Source: Diphasiastrum complanatum
Taxonomy: Eukaryota; Streptophyta; Lycopodiopsida; Lycopodiales; Lycopodiaceae
Direction of reading: 5' to 3'
Assembly (NCBI GenBank): GCA_029204225.1
Contig: CM055097.1
Span: 36,754,976-36,818,975 of the forward strand
Length of the DNA stretch: 64,000 nucleotides
Shown: piece after piece, positions 11,641 to 22,460 of the stretch
Numbering within the stretch: the first letter of the stretch is position 1
Layout of the letters: the number at the start of each line of letters is the position of its first letter
Position numbers and translations under genes: made by a program
The notes under the pieces: model-generated
What the model was told of the DNA's origin: nothing
Database searches by the model: none
Seen by the model: only the letters and a program-made list of their open reading frames with translations

Positions 11641-12083
11641 AGTTATGGACTCGGCTCATTACATTCGCCGCGTCCATTTACATTTACTTTACTTTATGCA
11701 TAAGCAAGCCTTGGGCCCTTTTTTATTCATTAGTGACACTTAGACTATATGGTTGGCCTTTGGCCTTATTATTCATTATTAGGCCATTTGGACATATTAC
11801 TGGAGAGTGGGGGCCTTCTTGGAGGGCGCACTATTTTCCCTCCCAGTTGGGCCCTAGCCACCGGAAGCTTCCTTTTAGGGCTTCCTCTTGGCTATAAGTA
11901 GGGAAACTGTGTCATTTGTTATTCAGCTGATGATATTGATCTCTCTCTTTAGTCTCCTTAATCTCTCTCTTTCCTGTTTTCTAGGGTTAAGTCTTGCTTA
12001 TGTGCTGCTTTCATAGCTTAAGTCTTGCTTATGTGATGCTTTCATAGCTTAGCTCTTGATCAGCTGTGGCTCTATTCGTAACT
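11641..12083 (+). repeat. E1 3-prime LTR
   Basis: Begins AGTTATGG directly after the purine tract cagggag (polypurine tract), ends CGTAACT, and has the TATA-like ctataag at about 11,891. The duplicated target GTCGC follows. Confidence 0.92.
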
Positions 12084-14306
12084 GTCGCCTCCAAGTACGG
12101 TCGAGATACGCCCTATATAAGATGCGCCTGATATACTGATGAGTACATGAGGGGAGCTCTGTAATGGAGATACCAAATGACTCAAAGAGGAAGTGGGATG
12201 CTTGGGAGAACCACGACAGTCGATAGCCCTGGTCATGAAGGAAGTGTGAGGAAACAAGTGGTGTCTGTGTATATCTCATATCCGCATCGGGCAGAGCCTT
12301 AACTCTCTGAATATATGCGATAAGCTGGAACGCGATGAATGGGTGGAACGACAAACTCTGCAAGAATGATCTCGTGTGGAACCGAGGGCTTCGCCCGAAT
12401 CATACGAGCTAACATGGTGGTCTGCAATGGGGTTGACAATAGTATCAAAAAGTCTACACTTACTGCAAGCATCTCGGATGAGCTTTTTTTCCTAAAGCAG
12501 AACCGCTCAAGCTGAACAAGAGAGGAATGCCCCTTCCCAAGTCGGGTGGTGGCAGCCTGTCACAATGAATGGAGTAAGGAGGCTAGGAACTCCTGGTAGA
12601 CTGGCGTATAGAGAAAACTGAATGTATACCTGGGTGCATGTGTAAGCAAGGGGTGTGAGGATGGTTGGGGAGGTGGAAGGCGACCGATAGCGAAGGAGAG
12701 AAAGGAATGATCAGAGAGAGTGGTGGGAGATACATGAAAATCAGAGATGAGAGGTATGGAAGATGGTGATCCCATGAGATAATCCACAACACTATGTCCA
12801 CCACTGGAGGATGACAAGTATAACTGTCAGAGTTTGGCCAGCAAGTTAGGCCATTGTAAATGGCTAACTCATGTGCCTCTCCAAACTGGAATAAATGCTC
12901 ACCGTAGGGGGTAATACGTCCCAAGCTATCCTCTGAAACCCTGGTAACTCCCATATCATCATTGTCAAGGGCATGAACGCGGAGCTGGTCGGTGATGTCA
13001 TAGAACTCTGACTGCCGTGATGAGGTCCGAGCATTAAAATCCCTAGTGAGGAGAATATGCCCCCGCTCTGCGAATCTGATAATATCAGGCGATAAATCAA
13101 GGTAGGGTGAACCTATGCCCTCAGCAAAGAACGAAGATTCTAGAGGGAAATAACATGCCGCCACAAAGAGGTCCTTGTCCAAACCAATATCCTGTCCAAC
13201 AATACGAATCCATATATACCGTGCATGCTCATCGTGTCTGATGAACTCGATGCTGGGGTGAAGAGACTCCCTGTATAAGCATGCAACACCTCCGGATCCA
13301 CGGCCGCTAGCTGATCTAGTCTCAGGTCTGTATACGGAATCCCATCTGTATCCTGGAAAAATAGGTAATCCTCTCTCCTGACTCTCATGAGTCTCCATAA
13401 AAAACAATAAATCTCTGCCAATAATGAAATCGATCAGGTCGCCAGCTATGGAAGATGAGTGTATACCATCACAGTTCCATACTCCAATCCGGAGATGGTG
13501 TGGATGGGGCCCCGGGGCACTCCCGAACCCGGGGACCCCAAATCCCTAGCACTGGGAGCGCTGTCAAGAAAGCGCACTCATCCATCTCGGTAAATGACTC
13601 GTCTACCAGACTCACGGGCTGCCTGAAAGGCCTTACGCCTCTCCTCTACCTGGATATATGTGAGGTCGTCATCCATATAGATAGTGGTACCACATAGCTT
13701 AGCTCTGCACCGCAAAGCATCTCGGCGACTCTCAAGGGAGGTGAAACGGATAATGAGTGTGGCTGCATCTCTAGTGGTCCTCCATGCGGTATCCAACCCC
13801 TCTGTCTTGTGCCCGAGAGTGTCGAGGCTTCAGCCAATGCATCCTGTGTATCCGGGCTGGAGTGGCAACGAGAGGGGGTGAGGAATCTAAGGGATCAGCG
13901 AAGGGGGGGGAAGGATCAGCGAGGGAGGGGAAAGGACCAGTGAGGGGGTGAGCTGAGGTGGCAGCGAGGGGAGGGGCTAGGGTGGCAGCGAGAGGGGGTG
14001 AGGGGTCTGCGAGGGGGGTGGGTGAGGAGGTGGCAGCGAGGGTGGGAGATGGTGAGGGGTCAGCGATGGGGGTGGTGGGTGAGGTGGTAGTGATGGGGGT
14101 GGGTGAGGAGGTGGCAACGAGGGTAGGGGATCGTGAGGATCTGCGAGCAGTAGGGGCGCGAGGAGGAGGAGCCATGTCGCTGGAATGATGTCAGGTCAGC
14201 GGGCCATCAGGACAGCAGGCTGCGGATCAGTCAACGAGCCAGCAGGAGTACAGAGGGACCAGGGACAGGTCAGATCAGGCCACCATCGCGATCAGACCAC
14301 CATCGC
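12084..14306 (-). mobile_element. LINE, 5-prime half, with APE endonuclease
   Basis: The minus strand reads as follows. A P/S/T-rich N-terminus is at 14,175-13,840. A basic conserved region at 13,796-13,578 carries LTYIQVEERRKAFQAARESG. The APE-type endonuclease is at 13,421-12,583, with METH, a TRDFNAR in place of GDFNAR, SVVDYLMGSPS and LSDHSFLSF motifs. A C-terminal piece at 12,363-12,084 carries HQYIRRILYRAYL. The whole reverse transcriptase between endonuclease and C-terminus is deleted. The 5-prime end abuts the (GA)n tract at 14,307. Together with 6,337-6,996 it makes one LINE of about 2.9 kb, split by E1. Confidence 0.85.

Positions 14307-14370
<64 letters not shown>
14307..14370. repeat. 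(GA)n microsatellite at the LINE 5-prime end
   Basis: Thirty-two dinucleotides with one GC interruption. It borders the LINE and ends 40 bp before dynein exon 3. Confidence 0.96.
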
Positions 14371-14373
<3 letters not shown>

Positions 14374-14410
14374 AGTTGTTTTTATTAATGTCTCATTTTA
14401 TTCTTTACAG

Positions 14411-14647
14411 GTCACCGATTTCTCAAAATTGTCTCAAGTTGTTGAAGAGTATTTGGATGAATTCAACAATGTCAGCAATACCCCTATGAAACTTGTCATG
14501 TTTTTAGATGCAATAGAACATGCGTCACACATTTGCAGGGTCATTCAACTGCCATTGGGTAATGCTTTGCTGCTGGGTGTTGGTGGTAGTGGAAGGCAAA
14601 GTTTGACAAAACTGGCAACATTCATGGAGGATTTCGAATTATTCCAG
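14411..14647 (+). CDS. Dynein heavy chain exon 3 (AAA4 P-loop)
   Basis: Seventy-nine codons that open AAA4. The P-loop GVGGSGRQS, diagnostic of dynein AAA4, is at exon residues 56-64 (14,576-14,602). The acceptor is ttctttacag|GTC and the donor CAG|gttctc, phase 0 on both sides. The exon continues exactly where exon 2 stops: VYEE joins VTDFSKL. Only about 40 bp separate the acceptor from a (GA)n tract that ends an upstream LINE insertion, so almost no ancestral intron sequence is left on that side. Confidence 0.95.
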
Positions 14648-14826
14648 GTTCTCTCCACCAGACCAAATTTAAATTCAACTAGACAGTCAATGGGTGTAAC
14701 ATCAAATGCAAACTTATGAGGACCATTAAAATCTTCCCCTTGTGACCTATGCTTTTCACTATTTGTGATGGTGCCTTGTATTTAATCGACTAAATGCTAA
14801 AATCCTATTTTTCTGTGCCAAAGCAG

Positions 14827-14994
14827 ATTGAAATCACAAAAGGTTATGGCAACAATGAATGGAGAGATGACCTTAAAAGGCTTCTGATGAAGGCAGGTGT
14901 AGATGACAAAAAAACGACTTTTCTTTTTTCTGACACACAGATAGTCATCGAGTCGTTCCTTGAAGACATCAATAACATTCTTAATTCTGGCGAG
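14827..14994 (+). CDS. Dynein heavy chain exon 4 (AAA4, Walker B region)
   Basis: Fifty-six codons containing NEWRDDLKRLL and FLFSDTQI (residues 32-39), the AAA4 Walker B-like strand, ending SFLEDINNILNSGE. The acceptor is aaagcag|ATT after a 179-bp intron. The donor is GAG|gcaagg, a GC donor. With a GT-only model the frame would meet a stop at 15,025-15,027 and lose the family sequence, whereas the GC donor joins NSGE directly to VPNIWKNEDLDL in exon 5, as the family requires. Confidence 0.92.
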
Positions 14995-15027
14995 GCAAGG
15001 CTCAGATCTAAAATATCTACAATATAA

Positions 15028-16215
15028 GCACTTTTTTTAAAGAGGAAAAATTTGTACTATGAAAGAAATCCTACTAAAAGTATAAAATTTTATACTCTAA
15101 CTTTTCTCTACTGTGTTCAGGTTACAGCTCAGTCATTGCTCTAAGCATCAAACATGATTTTATTGGGGAGTTGTTTGGTTTAGATGGCATGATCTGTTTG
15201 CTGACTGTTCAAAAGAACGATACTTGAAAATCATGGGATATAACTTTTTATTTACTTTTAGAGGGTAAACGAGAACAAACAAGAAGAAAACTTTTTGGGA
15301 CATATCATGGATAATACAATCAGCATCTTTTCTTGAGAAGTGATGCAATACAGACATTTTGGTTTAGGGGTCCAGATAGTGAGGTTGATGAGGCAAAGAG
15401 GTGGAAACTGAGGGGTTAGGAAGAGAGTTGGGGAACAAACTGATGCATTTTGATGTAGACAATATTTTTTTTGAGTTGGTTAGCTCTTGCCTTTGTTGTC
15501 AGTAAGGTTATGGCGTTTCAACTAAATAGTGATCAATTGGAACTGTTTCTCTTTGTCTCAGGCTTTCTTGTGGTTCTTTCTTACTTCGATGATCACTCAT
15601 CACATTGGCATACCTTGGCAACGATATGCATAAAATCATCTTTCCAGCCAAATTAGTCATATCCACCTTCCATCTACTTTCATTATTATTTGACGAACAA
15701 ATGACTTGATTTCTCTAAAAAGTTTAGCACTCTCCTTATATTATCAAAGTATAATCAGCCACTCAGGAAAATTCTTACTTGCACTTTTATGATTCTCTTT
15801 CATGAGGTAAATGCTCGGTAAATAGCACAAGTATACTGGATACTACGGGTTTCCATTTGTGTAAGCATCATCATAGTTCCATAGGCTAAAGTTAAATAGT
15901 TTTGGGACAAGCCTTCCAATTCAAATTAAGCACCTTAGAAGCCCCTATCTCCTCTTTTCAAGCTTTGCTGCTATCTGTGTAAACAGTGTTTTAGCTCAAT
16001 AAGCCCGACCTGTATAGTTTTTGTTTATTGTAAAGTGAACACCTTAGCAGTCCCTATCTCCACTTTTCATGGTCTTCATCCCTCTTCTGTTCAACATGAT
16101 CTACAATCCAATTGATTAAGGCAGAATTTAATCTTAGTTTTGGCTTCACGGAAGTTTTTCTTTGGCTTTTGGCTTGCTTGTGAATGTACTGTGCATTAAT
16201 AAATGAGTACTTACT
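15028..16215. other. Intron sequence without recognisable content
   Basis: AT-rich intron DNA between exon 4 and E2. I find no coding homology. The last five bases, TTACT, are the E2 target duplication. Confidence 0.6.
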
Positions 16216-16666
16216 AGTTATGAACGTAGCCACGGCTGATCTAGATTTAGTCTATGAAAGCATCACATAAGCAAGACTTAACCCTAGAAAGCAGGAGAGA
16301 GAAAGCTTAAAGAGACTAAATAAGGAGATCATATCATAAGCCAAGTAACAAATGACACAGAATCCTTACTTATAGCCAAGAGGAAGCCCTAAAAGGAAGC
16401 TTCCAGAGGCTAGGGCCAAACTGAGAGGGAAAATAGTGCGCCCTCCAAGAAGGCCCCCACTTTCAATAATATGACCAAATAACCAATATAGTGAATCATA
16501 GGGCCCAAGGCCAATAATATGGTCTAAATGTCAATAATAGGGCCCAAGGCCAACCATATAGTCTAAATGTCAAATAATGAATAAAAAAGGGCCCAAAGCC
16601 TGCCTATGCATAAAGTAAAGTAAATGTAAATGGACATGGCGAATGTAATGAGCCGAGTCCATAACT
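16216..16666 (-). repeat. E2 3-prime LTR
   Basis: On the element strand it begins AGTTATGGAC directly after the purine tract gtcggggag and ends TTCATAACT. Same family as the E1 and E3 LTRs. Confidence 0.93.
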
Positions 16667-16710
16667 CTCCCCGACACAAAAATAAGACCCAACTGCCATA
16701 AAGGACTGGA

Positions 16711-17904
16711 TCAAGTAATAGCAAGCCCTGGAGGATCAACTGGAACAGCATCTGGTGTAGTAACAACTGGAGCAACAGCTGATGTAGAGGAATCAACAAG
16801 TGCGGCAAGAGCACGAGCCTGATCCGCAAGTGACGGTGTATGATAAAAGACATCAATAGGCTCCCATGTGGCCTCCTCAACAGGACGACCATCCCACTGG
16901 ACTAGGAACTGAATCTGCCGGCGGCGTCGACTATGATGCAAACGCACCTGAAGGATAGCAGCAGGTAATAAAGGAAAGAGATCCGGTGCAGTAGGAAACT
17001 CAGCATCACGAGAAGCATCATCCTCAATAGCAGCACGTAATAAACTGACATGGAATATATCACAGGCACGTGTGGAAGCAGGAAGCTGAAGACGATATGT
17101 AACTGGACTAAGAACCTCCAATATACAATAAGGCCCATAATAACGTGGTGCAAGCTTCTTAGTAGAAGCATGGCCCTGAATAAAATGATGACGTGCAAAC
17201 CGTAGGCGTAGATATACCATATCACCAACATGAAACTCAACATGACGTCGATGACGATCAACTGAAGCCTGATAACGCTGCTGGACCTGCTGCAAATGGG
17301 AACTGGCCTGGAGAATAAGCTCGCGAGCACCTGATAGAAATGAAGACAGTGTCACAGGTGTATCCTCGGGAGGAAGAAGAATACCAGGTAAAAGAGGTGC
17401 ATAACCATGAGATAATAAAAATGGTGCAACGCCGGTGCTGGTACTAACAGAGCTGTTATAGCTATACTCTGCCAAACATAAGTGCTGATCCCAATCCTTC
17501 CCTGAAGGAGTAACAAAATGGCGCAAATAATCCTCAAGGATCCTGTTAAGGACCTCAGACTGCCCATCAGAAGTTGAATGAAAAGGACAGGTACGAATAA
17601 GTACAACAAGCTCTTTCCTAAGGGATGGCCAATAGAAATGATCCTTAAGACGAGCATAAGACTTCTGAAAACCAAAATGACCCCCAACTGGGGACGAATG
17701 AGCATCCGACAACAACTGAGAACGGATACCCAAAGAACTAGGAATACAAAGAGAACCATAATGATAAAGACGGTGGTCAACAATGGAATAAGCCTGATGA
17801 GGAAGACGACATAGGTGGAGCAGAACTATAAACATCACGAAAATCAGAACATGTAAGATAAGCAGATGGAAGATCATCAAACCAAGAAGGGATCGTGGCA
17901 ACAA
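16711..17904 (-). pseudogene. E2 integrase lacking its catalytic core, with chromodomain-like end
   Basis: The zinc-binding N-terminal part (HSSPVGGHFGFQKSYARL, then FYWPSLRKEL) jumps at about 17,585 from IRTCPF to HSTSDGQSE. Compared with E3, about 115 residues are missing, including the second zinc-binding cysteine pair and the first two acidic residues of the DDE triad. The C-terminal part (GDMVYLRLRFARHHFIQG) and the chromodomain-like QFLVQWDGRPVEEATWEP are intact. The first 30 or so codons of this frame are read out of phase from the RNase H end, which marks a frameshift near 17,815. Confidence 0.9.
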
Positions 17905-19192
17905 GGGTATTCAATAAAGCAGGAAATCTAGACAATGCAGCAGCAGTGTTAGCACGACCAGGACGATACAAAATAGAAAAATCAAAAGATTGTAAAACCT
18001 GCAACCAACGAAACTGATGATCACTAAGATCACGCTGGGAGAAGAGATAACGTAAGGACTGATGATCAGTAACGATATCAAAAGGAACACGGTTCAGGTA
18101 ATGGCGCCACTTCTTAAGAGCATAGATAATGGCAAGAAGCTCTTTCTCATGGACAGAATAACGTTGCTCATAAGAGCGTAAACGACGCGACTCATAAGCA
18201 ATAATACACTGAGACTGACGAAGCAAGGCACCCAAACCAACATTACTAGCATCGGTCTCAACAATAAATTTCTGATCAAACTGTGGTAAACACAGGACAG
18301 AGGCCTCCACAACAGCACGACGAAGAGTGTCAAAGGCGAACTGACAATCAGAAGTCCAAACAAAAGCACTAGACTTCTTCAAAAGGGCATGAAGAGGGGC
18401 AGCCACAGTGGCAAAGTGAGGAACAAGACGACGAAGGTGAGTAGCGAGACCAAGAAACATACGAACATGGTGGACATCTGTGGGAACAGGCCAATCAGCG
18501 ATTGCCCGAACCTTATGAGGGTCCAAACGAATACGACCATCACAAATGAGAAATCCTAAAAACTCAATCTCAACAACAGCAAAGGAACACTTAGAAAGTT
18601 TAGCAAACAACTGGTGATGAACAAGCAATTGAAAAACAGATGAAAGATGTAACACATGCTCATCAAGAGTCTTACTAAAAACAAGAATATCATCAAAATA
18701 AACTAAAACACAACGACCAAGGAGAGGACGCATGATGTTATTCATCACATTCTGGAACGTAGGTAGACCATTAGTAACACCAAAAGGAAGAACACGAAAC
18801 TCATACAAACCAAGATGGGTACGAAACTCAGTCTTGTGTTCGTCTGAAGGATGCATCCTAATCTGGTGATAGCCGGAACGTAAGTCTATCTTAGAGAAAA
18901 GATGAGAGGCGCCTAATTGGTCAAAGAGATCATCCATGTGAGGAATAGGATACTGGTTACGGATGGTCAGCTTATTGAGGGCACGATAATCAATGCAAAG
19001 GCGTTTGGAACCATTTTTCTTACTGACAAGGAGAACAGGGGCACCAAAAGGACTGTGACTAGGAACAATAAGGCCCTGATCTAGTAAAGCAGTAATCTGA
19101 AGCTCAACCTCATCACGCTCAGACTTAGACATACGGTAAGGAGGCTGGGAGGGAGGAGCAGAACCAGGACGCAAATCAATATGGTGGTTCAC
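17777..19192 (-). pseudogene. E2 reverse transcriptase and RNase H
   Basis: An open frame of 471 codons. Reverse transcriptase motifs include KRLCIDYRALNKLT, SKIDLRSGYHQIR, and the catalytic YFDD in VLVYFDDILVFS. RNase H follows with TDASNVGLGALL, EKELLAIIYALKKWRHYL and TDHQSLRYL. It copies element RNA into DNA when part of a full polyprotein. A one-codon insertion (NGLPTFQ against NGPTFQ in E3) sits near the fingers. This is the best preserved RT in the window, although the surrounding polyprotein is broken. Confidence 0.93.
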
Positions 19193-19530
19193 ATCACGTA
19201 ATGGTGGTAGCGTCGTAGGTTCTGAAACGACAAATGCATACTAATGTAATAAGTCAGAGATCACCTGAGGAACAGCTGCTGGAGGAGAGGTAGTCACTGG
19301 AGAATCTGCTGCAGCACGCTGAACACATAATAAAGCTGCACAATGAGCCTTAGGTAGGCTGCGGATAAACTGCTTCCCGCTGATCAGCTGAAAATCTGCC
19401 TGAGAATCAATACCAGCAAGTGAGTGGGTCACTGCATCATGAACAAATGTCAATGTCTGCTGAGCCAGGTCCAAAGTAACTGCTCCCAATGAAGCAAACC
19501 AATCAGCACCAAGGATAAGGTTCTTGCTGA
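19193..19530 (-). pseudogene. E2 protease end and linker to RT
   Basis: Encodes GADWFASLGAVTLDLAQQTL (end of the aspartic protease), a linker with SGKQFIRSLPKAHCAALL, and then VSEPTTLPPLRDV leading into RT. A TAG at about 19,241 replaces the arginine codon found in E3. Confidence 0.85.
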
Positions 19531-19544
19531 CCTAGAGAATTGCC

Positions 19545-19985
19545 ACTCCAGATGCAATGGTGTATCCTCCTGAGACACTTTTACAGTCGTTAAGCATCTA
19601 CCATATTCATGCTTTTCCAGAATCTGTTCTTTTCTATATTCTTTGTTTTGGTTTATTTTATTTTATTCATAGATCCTTAGTGATTATTTATTTGTTTTAA
19701 ATGGTGCTGAGATACTGTTCCAAGATTGTGTTGTGGCGCTGATATATTTGTGACGATATATTTGTTGGTGTTGTCCCTGGTGCTGCTATACTTCTTTCAA
19801 AGGATCCGAATTTTTGATGCTGACTATTGAATGATCTACGCAAGGTTGTATGGCTCAGCATTTTTATTGTCAGTGTTTGCGAGGACGCTGCACAATTGAG
19901 AGGGAGGTTATGTGATACACTGAATTTTATAATGGTCAATTTTATTGACCATTCTAGCAGAAAGTCAGTGGTTTTGCTAATTGAT
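19545..19985. other. Foreign 0.44-kb insertion in the E2 protease
   Basis: The frame leaves protease homology after VASSHSF (about 19,990) and regains it at GADWF (about 19,515). The intervening DNA is AT-rich and unrelated to E3. It contains a perfect inverted repeat at 19,931-19,953 with 10-bp arms AATGGTCAAT and ATTGACCATT around TTT. No coding homology is recognised, and its exact ends are uncertain. Confidence 0.6.
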
Positions 19986-21442
19986 TCAGGACTAGGAAAT
20001 GAGTGAGAACTGGCAACCTCGACTGTGAGAGGTTGTGGAGCAGGAATAGGTGAAGCGCGTATCCGGCTGAGAACATAACTGCTGATAAAGGAATGAGTGC
20101 TGCCGGTATCAACTAAAGCAATATACTCACGACCAGTAATGCGCACACGTAGCCGAATGGAGCGAGGACCGGGGCACCCTGTCCAGGTAGCATAAGCAAG
20201 CTGAGCATGGCAAGTAGCAGGAAGTAAATCAGTAGAAGGCTCAGGAGATAGATCAAGCTCATCAGATATATGAATGTAGATATCGGACTCATCTGGGGTA
20301 GTGCCCTCATGGTAGAAAACAGCAGTAGAAGTAGGCAGGGGTTGGCGGCAATCACGGGCAATGTGGTCAGGACTCTTACAACGAAAGCAAAGACGCTTCT
20401 GCTGAATGTCAGCGAACTCTGCAGACGTGTAACGTCGGACAAAAGCAGGACGAGGAGGCGGAGGGCGAGGAGCGGGAGAAGTAAGAGAAGAGGTCGGGAC
20501 GACAGTGGATGGGGCAGATGGGGCCGGAGATGGTAGAGGTGAAAGAGATGGACGGGGTCGGGAAAAGCGAAAGGGAGCAGGATCAAGGTACTTATGCTGT
20601 AAAGTACTAGCAAGGGACATGGCCTCAACAAGTGTGGGTGGATGGAAAGAAGAGACATCGTATCGTAGAGCACCACGAAGTCCAGCAATGTAGCGAGAAA
20701 TAAGCTTGGTGGGCTGAAGATCTGTAAAGAGGTAGGAAAGGTCCATAAACTGATCTGTATAGGAAGAAAGATCACCAGTCTGAGTAAGAATACGGAATAT
20801 ATCACGCTGGCGGCTCAGCCACTGAGGGTCAATCATAGCATGACGAAGATCACGACGAAAGGTAGGCCATAACTGGAGACCGTCCCGATCAGGGTCAAGT
20901 CGGTAGACCCGCCACCAAGTGGCAGCACGTCCATCTAAATGTAAGGCGGCTAACTGGATCTTCTGAGGATCAGTCTTAGGGTAAATCTGAAAATAAGTAT
21001 CAAGCTTTGCAAACCAATTCTCTAACAAGTTCCCGTCAGAGGAACCAGAATAGGTGGCAAGATGTACCCAATCACGAAAATCTCGAGCAAAATGTGGCTC
21101 AGGAGCTAGATGTCGTGGAAAATGTGACTCAGGAGCTATAGGACGTGGAAAACCGGGTGGTGGGTTAGGTGGAAAATGAGGCCCACCGCCAAAGGAAGTA
21201 GACGAGGATGGAAGTCCAAATGGAGACCCAAATGATGAATGAATAGGGGCTTTGCCAGGTCCATGTGGCTGTAAGGAATCAATCTGTGACTGCATAGTGG
21301 CAAAGCCGGTCTGTAGAGTGGTAAAACCGGTCATCATTTGGTCGAAACGACTACTGAGGAGAGTAAGAGAGTCACGCATATCAGCAAACTGTTCATCTAA
21401 AGGTCCGGAATGACTCGCAGGTGTAGTGGGTGAGCTAGCCAT
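19986..21442 (-). pseudogene. E2 gag and start of protease, intact frame
   Basis: Begins MASSPTTPASHSGPLDEQF. The capsid-like core follows (ATYSGSSDGNLLENWFAKLD, then LDGRAATWWRVY, SYTDQFMDLSYLF, RYIAGLRGALRYDV), then a proline-rich spacer, a zinc knuckle CFRCKSPDHIARDC near residue 345, and the protease active site LVDTGSTHSF near residue 455. The homologous frame is open up to the foreign insertion. Gag packages the element RNA into virus-like particles. It is the reference copy for judging the E1 and E3 gags. Confidence 0.9.
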
Positions 21443-22446
21443 GAGGAAGAAAAAGTAAGCGAGAAAAGAAATGTGCTAAACAATTGGACGAACTGAAGGA
21501 GAGGACATAAGTCGTCACAACAGGCACGCCAATGAAAAGACACAATAGAACTCGCGATGTAAGATGAACGGAAAGGACAACTAAGTAAGAAATACCTCGT
21601 AACCGCAACCGAAAGTGAGCTGAAAAATAGCGGCAATATGTCGAGGTACCGGGCAGCCTCCAAAAAAGATGCTAAGGGCCCGACAACGTGGAGTAAACGG
21701 TGGGTAAAAGTATGGGAAACAATACTGGACTATGGGGCTGGAAAGGGAGCAGCCAAGGAAAGGAAGTGATAACAAAAAGGAGGTATGGGCAGCGAGGAAA
21801 CAAGGCTGAAAAATCAGAGATCGCCCTTCAAGGGTAAATAAAAGTTTGCGATAAAGACGGGGAGCAATCCCGATGCGCGATGAAGTTGGGTGGGAGTGGC
21901 TTTCTAAGCATCTAGGCGTGTTTGTATTGTCCGGAGTAAGGTTGCGAACACAGACAGCAGTGTAGGAGGGTGAGCTGAAATTGAGGCGGATGTAGGACGC
22001 CAGCTATGGTGGAGTGTGGGCGTCCAAGAGAGGTAGTAAACGGCAAAAAAAAATTGGATCAAAAAGATGGGTTGGTAGGGCGCTAGGAGTGGCTGATGGA
22101 AGGTGGCGAATAGGGACAGCAAAAAGCGAAAATTTTCAGCAAAGGAAGGGGCAGTAGGGCGCTGGTCAGCAAGCATGAGGGCGCCCAATAGGGCAGCAAA
22201 TAGGAGGCAGTAGGGCGCCCAAAATAGGGGAGAAAAAAGGCTGAAAATGCAGCAGTAGGCAGCCAGCAAGAGGGCGCTAGAAATGGGCAGCAAGTGGGCG
22301 CCTGTCCTCCTTCGATCCGTCGTGAAAATCTGCAAGACAAGTGTGGAGAAATGCTGAAGATCCGACTGAAAAATGGTGAAGATCCAAGCTGAAGATGGGC
22401 GCCCTCCTGTGAGAGAAAAATCTGCTCAATGGAGATGCTCAGGAAA
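21443..22446 (-). other. E2 leader region
   Basis: About 1 kb between primer-binding site and gag, with repeated GGGCGCC-like words (reading as gcgcccaa and similar) but no coding homology. Open frames here are not supported. Confidence 0.55.
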
Positions 22447-22460
22447 GTGCTGTGATACCA
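22447..22460 (-). other. E2 primer-binding site
   Basis: On the element strand TGGTATCACAGCAC directly follows the LTR end TAACT. Ten of the first eleven bases match the initiator-methionine tRNA complement. Confidence 0.82.

Larger units (their letters stand above)
6997..12083 (+). mobile_element. E1: Ty3/gypsy-type LTR retrotransposon with pol replaced by unrelated sequence
   Basis: Two 443-bp LTRs (6,997-7,439 and 11,641-12,083) differ at about a dozen positions and are flanked by the 5-bp duplication GTCGC. Inside lie a gag with two nonsense codons, then about 1.6 kb of sequence unrelated to pol, then the integrase C-terminus with a chromodomain-like end. Protease, reverse transcriptase, RNase H and the integrase core are absent, so it could move only with enzymes from a relative such as E3. 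It is inserted in a LINE, which gives a clear before-and-after view of the target site. Confidence 0.92.

Noticed and set aside
14995-15027. Exon 4 reading through to the TAA at 15,025 as a natural gene end
   Set aside because: It would cut dynein in mid AAA4, while exons 5-12 continue the protein exactly.
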